DNA of 64,000 nucleotides from Dioscorea cayenensis subsp. rotundata (Eukaryota; Streptophyta; Magnoliopsida; Dioscoreales; Dioscoreaceae), in assembly GCF_009730915.1 (NCBI RefSeq), contig NC_052474.1, forward strand, positions 4,623,501 through 4,687,500, given 5' to 3'. Position numbers and translations under genes: made by a program. Under the pieces are notes generated by a model. The model was not told the DNA's origin and ran no database searches. It saw nothing but the letters and a program-made list of their open reading frames with translations. Of the stretch, positions 14,191-25,301 are shown one piece after another (position 1 is the first letter of the stretch; the number at the start of each line of letters is the position of its first letter).

Positions 14191-16232
14191 ACAGTAAAAA
14201 AAATTAATTTTGTGAGAATTGAAGTGCTTCAAAAATACTAGCATGGATTAACTTATTCCATCATGATCAATATTATAGCGTTACTAACGTTTTGATATTA
14301 AAAACACTTTTTAACATATTAAAATTATCCAAAAATATTATGCTTAAATATGCGTAATAAAATTGCATGATATACTCTCAGTCTCCAACCTAGTGAATTG
14401 TTATTATTATTTTGCTTTTCGCAATTGTTTTTAGCATATTTTGTAGTTTATTATTATTATTATTATTATTAAAAAAGTTGCATAATGTCTCTTAAATTTT
14501 TATTTGGGGTTTCTTCATGTTCATTATATGTAATTACATCTATGTTTTAATTTTTTTTTTAAATGCTACCACAATTGATTGTTCAGTTAAATTTACATCA
14601 ACATGCTGATGCTTCATAAAATACTTTAATACAATGGATGCTTTCCTCTTTTTTTTTTGGAATATATGAATAAACCATCATTCAATTATTAAAACACTTA
14701 TAAAATGTTGATGCACTATGAAGTTACAAAATGTAGGATTTTAGATTGGCTTAAAAATATCTCTCTATATATGTGTGTATTAGAAATTAAATTTTGTTTC
14801 AAAAAAAAAAATTAATAAAAATAAAATAAATATTGCTTTCACTTCTATAATATATGGATCAAATATTCAATCTGATGAATTATCCATATTTAATAAAAAA
14901 TAAATAATTTTTTACCTTGCAAGAGGAATTTAGTAGAGTAATAATTATAATAGTTTTTACTAAAATAAATATTTTTATAATTTAACTTATTAATTAATTT
15001 TTTGAAGTTATAGTAATAACATCCTAAACAAACTCCATTTAAGAACGGAGGGAATACTAAATTAAAACTGGATACAAATTCAACAAATAAAAGAATAATC
15101 AAATTCACTATGCACCTTTCTCATCAACAAGGTCATTGTCACCAGCCCTACTTGAAAGAAACAAAAATTCCTCTTGATTTCACTGAGGCCCACCTTTCAT
15201 TTATTTTATATTTATAATTATTTAATGTAGCTACATCAAATGAATTGAATATAAACCCTACTATTAATCTATGTTTTTTTTTAGAAAAAAAAATGGATTA
15301 GGCCAAGATACAAGAAATTTGAAGGCCAGAATAACTCAGTGGAGTTGACCAGTCGAGCAGCTTCATCGTTGTCGGAGATAACATATATTCTTTTATTATT
15401 TTATTTCAATTATATATTAAAACTAATTAATTTATATTAAATATTTTATTTTATTTTATTTTTTTGATAAAATTGACAAAAATAAAATAAAAAATAAATA
15501 AGTACAGAAATACATTATTATTAAATAATTTATTAATTAACTATTGTGAGAATAACTTTTATATGAAGTTTGAAGAGTAATAAGTGGAAAACAAACTTGG
15601 TCATTGAACATTTACTTCATATATATAATTATCTAATTATTAAATTTAATTATAAATAATATCAATTTAAATAATAGATCATAAAATGTTATAATTAATT
15701 AAATAAAATCTTGGTTTTGCCTACCTTTGATAAAGTTGTGAAAACGATATTAGATATTACAAATAATTGATGAAATTTGGAGGAACAATGCTCACAAATT
15801 CATTATTATGATTTATCATTTCATTGTAAGACTTAATTAAATAAATTAATAAAAAATTAATTATTATTAAAAAAAATATTAACCATTAATTAACTATCAA
15901 TTGAATTAAAAAAAAAAAATCAAATTTAAACTCCAACTCGCTATACACAATGAATCTTCTATAAAATTTATAGACTACTCTAAAAAAAATTAATAATCAC
16001 TTATCATAACTTATACATCTTCGTATTTATTTATCTTTAATATTCCAAAACAAACATAACATCATACAATTAAATCATTGCTTTTCCATTTACCCTTTTT
16101 TGCAACTCAATATTCTACATGACAGCACAAGAAAGCACCAACTAAAACCAGTTAAATTTAACTTAAAATATACACGATTCCCATCATACGATCATACTAT
16201 TACTATCTAGTATCCAGTATCTACCAAACCTG
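14191..16232. other. AT-rich intergenic region, no gene seen
   Basis: Very AT-rich, with a TTA-type trinucleotide run at about 14446-14470. A poly(T)+GGAATATATGAATAAACCATC phrase at about 14648-14680 looks like another minus-strand LINE tail, but I found no TSD. The phrase AACGGAGGGAATACT near 15045-15058 resembles a Stowaway right end without a recognisable left partner. Downstream of the HSP21 gene (minus strand) the nearest 150 bp should be its 3' UTR. Confidence 0.45.
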
Positions 16233-17008
16233 TCACTGAACCTGAACATCAATGACTTTCTTATCACCCTTATTAATCTTTGGAACAGTGACCAGCAGCA
16301 CACCATTCCTCAACTCCGCCTTCACATTCTCCTTCTCGCACTCGTCCGGCAGCAGCAACCGCATGTCATACGAGCTTCTGCTCCTCCACCATGACTCTGC
16401 TTCCCCCTCTCCCTCCTTATGCTGCCCAGTGATCACCAGCACCTTGTCCTCCACCGACACCTTCACCTCCTCTTTGGATAACCCCGGCATGTCAAACCTC
16501 ATTTTCACCTCCGTCTCATCCTCCGTCACGTCCCACGGCGTCCGTATCTCACCGGCCCCGCTCATCCCTATTGACCCGGGGAACGTCACGACGTCCTCGA
16601 ACAACCGGTCCATCGTGTCCAGCATCCGTCTCATCGTCTTCATTGGTGACATTGGATCTACCAAACCTTCCATTTTAGATCTTTGCATCAGTATATATAT
16701 ATATATATAAGTTTAAGAATTTGATTTGACTACTTACCGAAAGGGGAGATGTCTAAGGTTGAGGGGCGTGGTCGGCGTTCCGGAGCAGTGCCTTTCTGTT
16801 TGGTGGTGCCTTTGTTCACCTCAACGTTGAGGGAGTGGCTCTCCTCCTTGTTCTCCGCCATTGCGGTGACTCTGATTAGGCCTTTGTTGGTTTTGTAGGA
16901 TGTCTTAAAGGAGATGCTGTTGGGTTTCTTGGTTTGAGAAGCAAACAAAGTGCGGCTGGTGATGGGAAGGGGAGGAGAACAGAGAAAGGTGGCAGCACTA
17001 GTAGCCAT
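16233..17008 (-). CDS. HSP21: Small heat-shock protein HSP21, chloroplastic
   Basis: Two exons, 16738-17008 and 16233-16666, joined in phase 1, give 234 residues. The N-terminus is Ser/Thr-rich with few acids (residues 1-50), as expected for a stroma-targeting peptide. Then comes the plant HSP21 signature: RRPRPSTLDISPFG, a Met-rich amphipathic helix at about 95-111 (PMSPMKTMRRMLDTMDRLFE), the alpha-crystallin domain at about 130-222 (FDMPGLSKEEVKV; GVLLVTVPK) and the C-terminal VIDVQVQ tail. It acts as an ATP-independent holdase that binds unfolding proteins and thylakoid membranes in plastids during heat stress. Length and intron position fit HSP21/HSP25.3 of other plants. Upstream heat-shock elements and a TATA box support heat induction through HSF. 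Confidence 0.95.
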
Positions 17009-17097
17009 AATGTTGGAACTTGGAACTAGCTTGGAACTTCTTTAGAACTTAATTGGTAACGCTAGAAGATGTTTGAGAAACAGGATGGGAGATGTTG

Positions 17098-17262
17098 TTT
17101 ATATATATAGCATAAACAGAAGAGAGGAGAGTGATCGGGAAGCAGCTCTTAATTTGGTGCCTGCGAGAACGTTCTGGACGATGCGCGGGCGCGAGTGAAA
17201 AGAGTCGACACGTGGATGCAAAAATAGCCGTGTCCAGTGCCTTCCTCTTGTTTCAAGAAACA
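17098..17262 (-). promoter_or_regulatory. HSP21 promoter: TATA box and heat-shock elements
   Basis: For the minus-strand HSP21 gene, TATATATATA lies at 17100-17109, about 92 bp above the start codon. Further upstream at 17167-17177 is GAACGTTCTGG, which contains the inverted pair GAAnnTTC, and at 17252-17259 is TTCAAGAA, the TTCnnGAA form. These match heat-shock-factor binding units and lie about 60 and 145 bp beyond the TATA box, a usual layout for plant HSP promoters. Confidence 0.7.
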
Positions 17263-17399
17263 ACCAGATTTTGAGCTTTGTTGTGCTTGAGGTGGGCCAG
17301 TAAACAGGCCATCCCAGCCCGAGCTTGAGTGTGCTGTGCATGCTCAGTGATCACTATGAAGATATTCCTTGATTTTTTTAATCAACATTATATATATAT

Positions 17400-17835
17400 A
17401 TATTGTTAAATGAGCTAGACAAGAGCTGAGATATTGTATTAAAATGAATTAACAAAGTTTACAAAACACCACCAATCAAAGAAGACAAAAATGAATACCA
17501 TATAACGTTAACAGAACCCACCCTCTCAGTGACCTTTATTAGCCACCTAAGAAAGTAAGCAAGTCTATGCCTTTGTAGAATAAAGGAAAAGCAGGTGAAT
17601 TTCTACTCTGTGAAGCTAATCTATCAGCAATCAGATTCCAATCTCTTTGGAATGACTTCAACATTTGCACAACCCACATTTAGCTTCAATTGCTTCAAAG
17701 TATTGATGTCCTACACAATTCTCTGCATAGTATTCCTTTTATCTTGATTGAAAACTTGAGCTACACCCAGTACTGGCTCATCGAAAGCAACTCCAGTTTT
17801 TAAATTCCAATCTTGCCCATTATTTTTTTTTTTTC
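17400..17835 (-). mobile_element. LINE remnant: RNase H-like 3' end
   Basis: Read on the minus strand, the text encodes VEVIPK, then in a neighbouring frame RDWNLIADRLASQSRN, the C-terminal motif of the RNase H-like (RVT_3) domain at the end of many plant non-LTR elements, followed by a stop and an AT-rich 3' UTR. At least one frame change lies within it. I see no TSD; the bounds are estimates. A host RNase H-like pseudogene is the alternative. Confidence 0.5.
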
Positions 17836-18023
17836 AGCGTAACAATATCCGCCAGAGTTTCATATGTAAGTTTATTAGATAAATTCCTTGTACTCTCCAC
17901 CAGTGTTGGTGTTTGCTTTCCCTTTCCTTTAGTAATGATTGTGGTTTATCTATCTTTTAAAAAAAATTTATTAGATAAATATTTATTATTCTCATGTCTA
18001 AAGTTAAAACTTTTTACAATTTT

Positions 18024-18235
18024 TTTTATAAAGTGGATAAACCATAGATATATGAAAAAAAATAAAGCAATAGAATATAAGCTAACAAATATAAATAAAA
18101 TTGAGTGACAACTAGAAACAAACAAAATACAAATGGACAACGTCTACAAAAAATAAAACTTAGATTAAAACAGAAACAACACCATTAATAATGGTTTCAA
18201 AAAAATAAAACATGCACAAAATCAAAAGTATAACA
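18024..18235 (-). mobile_element. 5'-truncated LINE tail, about 212 bp, with 12-bp TSD
   Basis: Direct repeats TTTTACAATTTT at 18012-18023 and 18236-18247 bound an insert that begins with poly(T) and ATAAAGTGGATAAACCATAG, the reverse complement of the LINE 3' terminal phrase. The rest is A-rich 3' UTR with no ORF. The repeat is AT-rich, so a chance match is possible but unlikely at this exact position beside the tail. Confidence 0.65.
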
Positions 18236-18247
18236 TTTTACAATTTT

Positions 18248-19149
18248 CAACTATATTTGGTTGCACCAAGAAAACAACGAATTCTCTTTATAGGTTTTTT
18301 TAAAACATATTATAATTGTTGATATATTTTTTTGTTATATTGTGATTGACCCATTGTTCAACTTCCCAGTAATACCTTCTGTAGGCCCAAAAGATTAGCA
18401 AGCTCAATCCCTGTTAATACTTTTGATGGTGTCTATGGTGTTGTGGAGGAGGATACCACCTCTGCTTAGATGTCTCTTACACGCCACTTTTTCTTCAAAC
18501 CTATCTTCTGTCACTCCTTCACTTCTAGTAGATTTTGTGATGTTTCACTCGTGTCTACGTATGAATCATACTGTTTAGAGATGGTAAAACCAGAGTCTAT
18601 TTGTGGTTTCCAACCTGATTCATCCAGAATATAGAGGTTTTTTTAGAGCAGGGCACGGGGAGATGCATGGCGGGAATTTTTGTATGGGGATGCGTGGCAG
18701 CGCAGTTTTGGTTTTAGTTTGCTCCGAAACGAGATGCCCCATCCTGATAAGTATTTATTTTTGTATTTTAATAGTTTAACTTAAAAAATCATCAATTTAA
18801 AATTTAACTTATTAATAGACATTAGATATTATAGAGGTCGATAAAAAAAATTTCTTCAAAATTTTCTAAATTTTAGTTGGTTGTTTATACCTTGCATTCA
18901 TAATTATTCAATGTAAAAAAAATTGCTGGGACAAGCCGTGAAAAAACCACAGTAACAATAATGGTATTTAAAATACTACTATTTGAGAGGGCAGAATGAG
19001 GGAATGCTATAAATATGCCGGTGGTGGTAGAGGTTTGTTGGGCCCTATTGCCATTGCTAATTTTATTATATTTCACTGATGAGTATAATTTGCACTTAAT
19101 ATATAGACCTTCTTTAACTCATAATGAATTAAATTTGAATTATTTTGAA
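18248..19149. other. Intergenic DNA, no gene recognised
   Basis: Includes a mixed-composition patch at about 18345-18760 with no long frame; short plus-strand text near 18640-18750 (GGGCACGGGGAGATGCATGG, GGGGATGCGTGGC, GAAACGAGATGCCCC) has the look of a decayed repeat but I cannot place it. Confidence 0.4.
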
Positions 19150-20220
19150 CCAATTTTACTCATAATCTTATTGTTATTGCATTGTAGGAAAGAAAGAAAA
19201 TGATTTGAAGGAAGAACATGTAAAAGGCACAAAATTGGAGGAAGAAGAGCAAAACAGAAAATCTAGCGCCTAGGCGCTAGCATGCAGCGCTTAGGCGCTA
19301 CAACATCAAGAGGTGCAAAAAGAAAGTATAGCGCCTAGGCGCTATGCCTTTTGGCGCCTAGGCGCTACCCCGATTTTTTTATGTTATAAAAAGGGGCTAG
19401 GGGTTGAGACGAAAAGGGAGGAGAATTTCGGAGATCAAGAGATCGGGAGCGAAGTTTCGTGCGGATTCATTGCCGAGCTTTTAGTTTTTTTAGTTTTTTT
19501 CTTTGTTTATTTGATTATGAACCTTGTTAATATGTCAAACTTTGCAATCATTATGTTCTAAATATTTTTTCTAGGGCTACGATGTAGCCAGACTATGAAA
19601 CCCTAGATTCATCTTTGTTTAATTTAATTGATGCTTGTTTCAAGACTATGTTGGATATTTTAATCTATGCTTAGTGCTTGTGATTGCTTGATCACCAATT
19701 GCATGATTATTAATTTGATTTGAGACCGAGAGGTGATAATTGAATTAGGTCTTGGTTGAAATATTGTACAATCATCATAAGATAGAGATATTTATGAGGT
19801 TGTATGCATCATTATAAATTTCTAGAGCTTAATGAGTTCCATAGGTTCACAGTTATCTCAGAGATGATGTTAACTTATCTAGTGGAATATGCTATTGATG
19901 CTTGAGAAAGATCAATATGTAATTTAGGGAAATTTGATGACAACATAAGAAACAAACATTGATTGATTGAATTAGATGATCTAGGTGGAATTAGTCTAGG
20001 TGAACTCGGAAACCCTAGAATCTCTTGACATTGAGTTCTCCTTATCTCTATCTCTCTCTCTCTAGTCCTTGAATTAGATTTTCTAAATTAAACTTCTTCA
20101 ATTTCATTAATCAAGTAGAATCAGGGTTAGTAATTTTGGTAATTAATAAGCTCAATCCTCGTGGGAACGATACTCTCTTATCATTATATTACTTGTTTGC
20201 GATAGCGTATACTTGCGTTA
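19150..20220 (+). mobile_element. LTR-like retroelement fossil with palindromic GCGCCTAGGCGC array
   Basis: Four copies of a palindrome (TAGCGCCTAGGCGCTA) stand at 19264-19367. A TATA-like TTATAAAAAGGGGC follows at about 19384, then a long non-coding stretch ending in CTCGTGGGAACGATACTCTC and ACTTGCGTTAT (20156-20220). In my recollection these phrases are common in plant Ty3/gypsy LTRs and adjoining regions; that is family knowledge, not a search result. No protein-coding part of the element is present. Probably a solo or partial LTR; both ends are estimates. Confidence 0.45.
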
Positions 20221-20265
20221 TATAAATCATAATCAACATTCACAATGTTAGTTTTTCGTGTATCG

Positions 20266-21562
20266 TGTTAGAGCTAGGTTCTATAATTGGCATCATTTGG
20301 CACGTGTCAGTAATGACGTGGCAAAAGCAATGATGTGACAAACAAGATGACATGACAAGGTAACAAGGCACATGAATATGGCAAAACACATGCGGAGATA
20401 TGAAGCCTTGAAGCCTTTCTTTTGAGAGTCTATTTTTGATAAGAAGCATCAAGGTGAAAGTATCTTTTTTGAAGAGCAAGCCATGAGTAGCATATCTAAA
20501 GTTATGATTTAATCTACCTTTGGTAAAATTGAAAATAATAAAATCTATCTTTGGTAACTCGATTTCTCATGAGAGATTTATTTCTTGAAGACCATGTGAG
20601 AGGATATTCTAGAGAAGAGAGTAATCTATTTTTGACAAGTATGAAGATTATTAGTTGGAGACCAAGATTGCAATGGATATTAGTTTGGTGTGAAGACATG
20701 AAAAGACGCAAACTAAGAAAGGCAAGGCAAGCCAACATGATTCTCAAGACCATAATTAACAATGCAATTTGAAACAAAATCCAAAGCTAATTATGGGCAT
20801 AGTTACTTGAAGGCACAAGCTATGCAAGGGCACAAGCTATCTTTGGCAAGTGCATAGATTTGGAAGAATATTGATGATCCAAGTTTGGATGAATGAAGAT
20901 CATGCTTGGAAAATATTGAAGAGCTAAGCTTGAATAAAAGGAGATCAACTTTAGGAATAAGATATTGAAAATCAAACTTGGATGAATGAATATCAAGTTT
21001 GAATATCAAGCTCGAGAAGAATTGACTGCATCGGCGAACTGGAGCAACCGGGAAGGTTGGAGGTGTTGCAGGTCGTGTTACAACGGGAGCTGGACCTCAG
21101 TCAAGATAAGTAGGTGGGTTGCGTTGCAATCTTGGTTGCAACAGAAGTTTCAACATCTAACTTTGGAAGGTAACCAAGTTAGAAAGGCGAAGAGGTTATC
21201 AAAGAGGGAGACGCTATTTTGGGTCGGAAAGACGTCTATATAAGAAACTATACTATGAGATTTAGGATGTGCCACCGGAAAGAGTCCTTTGTATAAGAGT
21301 GAGTGACAGTGGGCATCGGATAATCTAGAAAGGTTTATTATTTATCTTTGTAAGGACAAGTGTGAGAGTTGTACTCATTGTTTTTTACTTCTTTTAATAG
21401 ATTGTTAATCTCCGGGTTGGTCCCCAAAACATAGGCAAAAATTGTGGTGAACTAAGTAACCAATTCGTGTGTGTCCTTTCTCTTCTATGTTTGATTTTAT
21501 ATTGAGTGTGGATATGCACACTTTCATTACATGGGAGATTGAGGAACCCCTCTGGAACTAAC
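20266..21562 (+). mobile_element. LTR-like repeat, copy B (about 1.3 kb)
   Basis: Paralogue of 1-1246. It begins TGTTAGAGC and ends near GAACTAAC, with the shared block CCAAGTTTGGATGAATGAAG (20878 on), GGTTGCAAC, AACTTTGGAAGG, and a 3' part with GGTGAACTAAGTAACCAATT. TG...CA-type inverted ends and length fit a solo LTR. No primer-binding site or coding DNA adjoins it. Divergence between the two copies is heavy, so both are old. Family assignment is open (Ty1/copia favoured by the TGTTAG ends). Confidence 0.5.
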
Positions 21563-22217
21563 GTATCATTTTATAATTGTTTTTTTTTTCTTATTCTATG
21601 TATTTTGTCCTCCTATTTATGTCTTGTTGTTGGCTTGTTATATGTATTTGTTTTTGTTGTTAATATAAAGTGATTTCTACATTTAAAAGAAACTGTGTCT
21701 AGCTAGTTTTCTAATTTTATTTTTTAAATATTGCTGGTTTTTCACATGAATCTTTGTGTTTCTGATATTGTTTATTTGGTTAATAACTTACAATCATTTA
21801 ATTTCATCCACCATCACATCACATGTTTGATTTAAATGTGGATAATTGTCAGATGTATAGTAAATGTTGATCGACATTGTCTCTACAATCCTCCCCAACA
21901 CACTCCCTTCCAAGATTTCACTGAGCTCGGTCCCTCTTTATTTTGTTCTTTTCCCTCTTTAATCTCCATTCATCTTCCCAAGAAAAAAGAGACACGAAAG
22001 GAAACAATTAAGGACAGCTCCACATGCACCCCTATAATTCCACCCAAACAAAGCATTAACTCAGCCAATGCAAAGCAATGGCCACCTTACCAAATGCGCC
22101 CAGTGAATTGACACACACACACACACACCAAAAAGCATGGCATTTTTTTTTTTGGCTCAGAACCAGCAGCAACAAGAGGACTCGACATTTCAAGTACAAG
22201 TATCCTACAACTCACTT
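21563..22217. other. Intergenic DNA and 3' flank of the DUF4228 gene
   Basis: The first part (21570-21690) is T-rich with repeated TTGTT words, resembling plant LINE 3' UTR sequence on the plus strand, but no terminal phrase or TSD was found. The stretch 21880-22210 is C-rich on the plus strand, has an (AC)n run at about 22111-22127, and should hold the 3' UTR of the minus-strand gene at 22218-22775. Confidence 0.4.
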
Positions 22218-22775
22218 TCAAGCCCCGGCCTCCAAGCGACCTTTCCGGCTGCTAGCCAAGCTCCACTGATCCGAGCTCGCCACCGACGTCGACATGGACC
22301 CATGACCGCACTTAGCCACCATCCTCACGCTCTCGATCAACGCCTCAGTCCGCGACTCATGCGCCAAGATCTCACTCAACTGTGCCGGACTAATGACCAA
22401 CTTAACCTTCCAGACCCGGCTAGAACCTCCACTTTGCATGCACTTCTGATTCATGTCCACATCTTGACACCTCCAAATCCCTTCCTGGTCGAACGACACA
22501 CGATACGGCGCCACAACCGATGGGAGTGCACGGAGTGAGACACTGTTAAGTGGCCGGAGATGGTATACTTCACCAGGAGATAGCTCTTCATTGTGCATGA
22601 GTGGTTTGGAAAGAAGATCTTGGTCTTTAAAGACACCGTGGCCTGGAAAACCATTGGTGATGTTTTCCACGGTCACTGGTGGTTGCAGCTCCATCACTCC
22701 ACCGTTGCATGTCACTACTTTTATCATCGTCAACTTATTCATCTCCCCAAAGCCTCTGAATCCACAGTTCCCCAT
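22218..22775 (-). CDS. DUF4228 (PADRE) domain protein
   Basis: A single exon of 185 codons. It begins MGNCGF, a strong N-myristoylation and possible palmitoylation signal, followed by IKVVTCNGGVMELQPPVTVENI, typical of DUF4228/PADRE proteins (quoted in parts), the GHGVF and LLSKPLMHNEELSPGEVYHL blocks that define the family, and a more variable C-terminal half. Homologues are small plant-specific proteins of unknown biochemistry, often induced by pathogens and abiotic stress; the name PADRE reflects this. Length is normal for the family. No intron is required. Myristoylation suggests a membrane-associated pool. Confidence 0.88.
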   Translation of the reverse strand: MGNCGFRGFGEMNKLTMIKVVTCNGGVMELQPPVTVENITNGFPGHGVFKDQDLLSKPLMHNEELSPGEVYHLRPLNSVSLRALPSVVAPYRVSFDQEGIWRCQDVDMNQKCMQSGGSSRVWKVKLVISPAQLSEILAHESRTEALIESVRMVAKCGHGSMSTSVASSDQWSLASSRKGRLEAGA

Positions 22776-25301
22776 TGTATGTTAACTGGCTATAGAGACT
22801 CTCAACAGCTTTATCAGGTGAGAGATAGCCTCAAAAGGAGGTGGAGTTTGGGGATTGTTAGACTTTGCCACTTCGGTCCGGGCCTTGTTAGTTGTGCCAA
22901 GTGAGGACCTTAGGAAAAGAGGGACACAGTGAGGGTCCAGCTTCCTCACTTTCCGGTCTTGTGATCATCCTGTTTGCTAGGTGCTACTATGCTAGAGTTT
23001 AGACTATGTTAATTACTATTGACTAACAACGAATTCAAGATGTTTAAATGTTGGTTGGAGCTGAATTCCGTGAAATGCACGTCGTCATAAACTATAATAA
23101 TATAGTTTAACTATAATATTATATATGCCATATTGCGTTGCGGCCTTGCCAAATGGTATACTAATGACAGCACTTGATTTGAGGTGTGCTTAGGGCCAAG
23201 GAAGGTATTGAAATTGAGAGGAAATCGTTGCCTTGGAAAATATCAATTCTAGAAATTTAATTATCTCCTCAGATAAATTTATTATTTTTTGGACATGAAC
23301 AATGAAGTTCTTTGATTTTTGTTAAATTTTAATAGAATTTTCTTTTGATTAGAATAAAATTTATTTTTTTTAAAAAAAAATAAATAAGCACAAAGTGAGT
23401 TAAACTCAGGAGCAAATGGACAACGGAACGACAAACTATATATAATTTCACGTACAATCTCCCACCTTTTTCTTAATATTTTTAAATCATTTTTAATTAA
23501 TTTTTTTGGGAAAAAAAATATACGGACAAATCATATATGGAATTTGAATCCTCATTTTCGAGTTAGAAAAGAACACTACTCCGTCATACAGTGGTTTTAT
23601 TGAATTTTTTTTTTATATAAAACTTCAGGGGAAATATATTCTAGAAGTTAAATCTTTTCATGTACGTTTGCATCATTAATTTCCTTATGATTTGAGCATG
23701 TGCCATATAAATATCACCCACCTTCCATCATCATACTGTGTGATCTTGATATCTAAAGAATACTCATGGAATATTAAATTCCCTTGTGATGATTTTTCTT
23801 TTGACTTTCCAATAATTTTTTCGGCAATGAGTATTTTTCACATATCCAGAGAGGAATAAGTTACTCACCTATGCACATAAATGTTACGTATAAAAAAAAC
23901 TTCTCGAATTTATTATTTTGTAGGCATCCAAGGCAAATTAACTTGTACATAAATAATTATATATACAAAATAACCACCAATCTATTTACATGCATGTGCA
24001 TGCTTGCGAAATGCACCATTATTTTATTATTTTTTAAACAAAATAAGGTACCTTCCAAATTAAATAAAGTAAATAACATTATAAATGAAAACCTTATAAT
24101 AAGACTCAATTTACCACAACAGTACTTATTCTTTGTGTTGATTTTCTACCTTTTATTACTAATAAAAAAATATAAATATCCATAAATATGGTCGATTTTA
24201 ACACCAAAATTTATATTTTCATCCATTAATTGGAGCATTTTAAAATAAATATCTAAATTGTTATAAACTAAAAACATTGGATTTTTTAAAAATTATAATT
24301 TAATTATTCATATTTTTTTGACCAATTAACTCTTCACATTATTATTTTTTAATATTAAATTATTCACATTAAAAATATGAGATTCATTATATGTCGGATT
24401 TAAAAAGAACTCATTGGTTTCCCCTCATATATAAAAAAGAGTAATACTATGTTTTTTTTTATATAGAAGAGTAATATTATGTTGATAAAGTAGGTGTTTT
24501 AATAAAATTTAGAACAGAACACAAAGTCATAACAATTTAAATCAAGTCATCCTAAACAAGAGCCTCATTTGTACATGGTAGACTTTGTGTTATGGGAATG
24601 GAAAAATCAAAAGTTTTCTATAAGGTTTAAATGATAGATTAGTTCATATATTTGTTGTTGATTTTTTTTATTTATATTTATACTATACAACACGGTGTTT
24701 GTATTCAATTAAAATCATTTATTATTTTAATGCTTTTGAGTTAATAGACATAATGAAATAAGAACCAGATAAAAAGCTTCAAAATATAGAAAACATAAAC
24801 ATCAAAATCAAATAAAAAAAAAATTATTTCTTTGAAATAAATAAATTTTATTTATTTCTGGCAATAGTTTTTTGAATTTTGTTTCACGAGAAAGCTGTGG
24901 TATGCTCCCCACCCTGGGATAAACAGCACAGCAGAGCCCACAAGCTAAATTTTATCTCAGAATCACAGCAGCAACTTGTACAGCCTTATTCTTCACCTCC
25001 AACCATACTGCATTCACTCCACGTCCCATCTATGCTTCTGATACACACCAACATGCACCTCCATTCTGTTCATCCCCAAACACCCTCACAGAAAAAGCAC
25101 CAACTTCAACAGTCTTTATTCAGCTTCCCGACTCACGAAGTCATTTACACTCCCCCATTCACTTTTTTTTATAACAAGAAGACAAATCAATGCTCAATCA
25201 CTTCATTTTCAAACTTTGAATTCCTCCCTCCTCCTTTCTCTCTTCTTCTTCTTCTTCTTCTTCTTCTTCTTCTCTGTAGCTATCACTCTAGTTTCTCTAA
25301 A
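22776..25301. other. Intergenic region between divergent genes
   Basis: Lies between the starts of the DUF4228 gene (minus) and the glutaredoxin-like gene (plus), so both promoters are here. A near-palindrome of ATAATAT/TATAGTTTAAC words lies at about 23092-23122. From 23230 to 24860 the DNA is very AT-rich with no frame of interest. The last 420 bp (24880-25300) are C- and T-rich on the plus strand and look like the 5' UTR/promoter of the next gene. Confidence 0.5.
25232..25273 (+). repeat. (CTT)n microsatellite in the 5' leader of the glutaredoxin-like gene
   Basis: A run of about 10-12 CTT/TCT units ends about 30 bases before the start codon at 25302. Read through in frame it would give a Leu run, but the MGC start downstream is the better start, so this is most likely untranslated leader. 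Confidence 0.85.

Noticed and set aside
15040-15062. Possible Stowaway right end (AACGGAGGGAATACT)
   Set aside because: No matching left terminus in the preceding 500 bp; may be a truncated copy but cannot be supported.
16252-16710. 152-codon plus-strand frame opposite HSP21
   Set aside because: Antisense shadow; the minus strand encodes the alpha-crystallin domain.
24879-25301. 141-codon in-frame extension upstream of the glutaredoxin-like start
   Set aside because: It reads through a CTT microsatellite as a Leu run and low-complexity text; the MGCVSSS start is the conserved family start.
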